From Acrasis kona (lineage: Eukaryota; Heterolobosea; Eutetramitea; Acrasida; Acrasidae), in assembly GCA_026419775.2 (NCBI GenBank), contig JAOPGA020000639.1, forward strand, positions 1 to 64,000: a stretch of 64,000 bases of DNA, given 5' to 3'. A program made the position numbers and the translations under genes. The notes under the pieces were generated by a model. It did no database searches. It was not told the DNA's origin and saw only the letters and a program-made list of their open reading frames with translations. Positions 63,688-64,000 of the stretch are shown here, piece by piece. The number at the start of each line of letters is the position of its first letter. The first letter of the stretch is position 1.

Positions 63688-64000
63688 CTACATTGTCATG
63701 TCATTGTTTGGGCCAATGAGAGGNATGGCAATGACTTCATTTCCCGAGTTCACCGCAATACACAGCTTAACTATGGCAGTATGAGGAATGCATTCAATTA
63801 TTTGTGGATGCTCTCTTTCTCGATTAATGAAGAAACTTACTGACGCTGTGAGTTCTTTGGCGCCAATAAACGGATTAAAATTCTGTATTTCTACAAACAT
63901 GTCAATGTAGCATTCGACTTCGTCCAAAAGGCTAAAACCTTCAAAAACAAGTGTGACCTCTTTAAACGTAGTGACGAATGCAAGCAGTAGCGAGTCAGGA
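63688..64000 (-). CDS. Partial hypothetical gene running off the window end
   Basis: Open from the window edge (EGFSLLDEVECYIDMFVEIQNFNPFIGAKELTASVSFFINRE) to a stop at 63690-63688. The composition is ordinary protein, with alternating hydrophobic strands. There is one N at 63724. The start lies outside the window. I recognise no family. Confidence 0.35.
   Translation of the reverse strand, partial: PDSLLLAFVTTFKEVTLVFEGFSLLDEVECYIDMFVEIQNFNPFIGAKELTASVSFFINREREHPQIIECIPHTAIVKLCIAVNSGNEVIAXPLIGPNNDMTM

Noticed and set aside
1-64000. CRISPR arrays, bacterial operons, viral or LTR elements
   Set aside because: No direct-repeat/spacer pattern, no Shine-Dalgarno-led gene strings, and no capsid, integrase or reverse-transcriptase-like sequence was seen; genes are spliced and eukaryotic.

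Overview
This is nuclear DNA of a gene-dense, AT-rich unicellular eukaryote. It uses the standard code, has many GT-AG introns of about 35-60 nt, and very short gaps between genes. Two genes point to a flagellum or centriole at some life stage: a DRC5/TCTE1-like axonemal protein and an LRRCC1-like centriolar protein. Together with a 7TM receptor, a fungal group X-like hybrid histidine kinase, NELF-B, FICD-like and secreted-protease genes, this best fits an amoeboflagellate-type protist such as the heterolobosean Naegleria/Acrasis group. That placement is an inference. Five isolated ambiguous bases (N) lie near 15255, 15352, 34024, 63322 and 63724.

Layout. 0-7 kb: 7TM receptor, NELF-B (spliced, 927 aa), SOSS-B-like OB-fold protein, and a secreted protein made almost entirely of Lys, Ala, Gly, Ser and Val. 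7-18.8 kb: secreted NTF2-like protein, SCPEP1-like serine carboxypeptidase, Lys-rich small protein, Fip1, two mitochondrial carriers (oxoglutarate type and SLC25A38 type), FICD-like AMPylase, and a trypsin with a GPI-signal-like tail. 18.8-20 kb is a graveyard with a decayed trypsin-like copy and a hAT transposon remnant. 20-31.7 kb: unknown protein, coiled-coil protein, small secreted Cys protein, V-ATPase subunit B, IST1 (ESCRT-III), LRRCC1-like protein, and an RPA43-like Pol I subunit with a Nopp140-like tail. 31.7-40 kb: PIG-T, HMG-box protein, a secreted transglutaminase-elicitor/CUB fusion, a tetraspan protein, and a Gln-rich Cys-pair protein. 40-46 kb: one very large hybrid histidine kinase. 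46-53 kb: a decayed gene, secreted vWA protein, an unusual tRNA-Glu(CTC), myristoylatable RING protein, aminotransferase, DUF3395-like protein and a coiled-coil protein. 53-64 kb: Thr/Pro-rich gene of uncertain structure, a repeat-bearing unknown protein, DRC5, ribosomal protein SA, BLOC1S2, a C-type lectin with mucin-like stalk, and a sparse end.

Functional threads are inferred from families. Transcription and RNA: NELF-B, Fip1, RPA43. Endolysosome and membrane traffic: V-ATPase B, IST1, BLOC1S2. GPI anchoring: PIG-T, plus a trypsin that looks like a GPI client. Flagellum or centriole: DRC5, LRRCC1. Mitochondrial transport: two SLC25 carriers. Secreted or surface proteins: carboxypeptidase, trypsin, transglutaminase/CUB, vWA, C-type lectin, Lys-rich protein. 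I see no operon-like functional clustering. The most unusual locus is the tRNA-Glu gene at 48935-49037. Its acceptor, D, anticodon and T stems pair well, but it carries extra segments of about 14 nt in the D-loop and 17 nt in the T-loop, as expected for ectopic tRNA introns.
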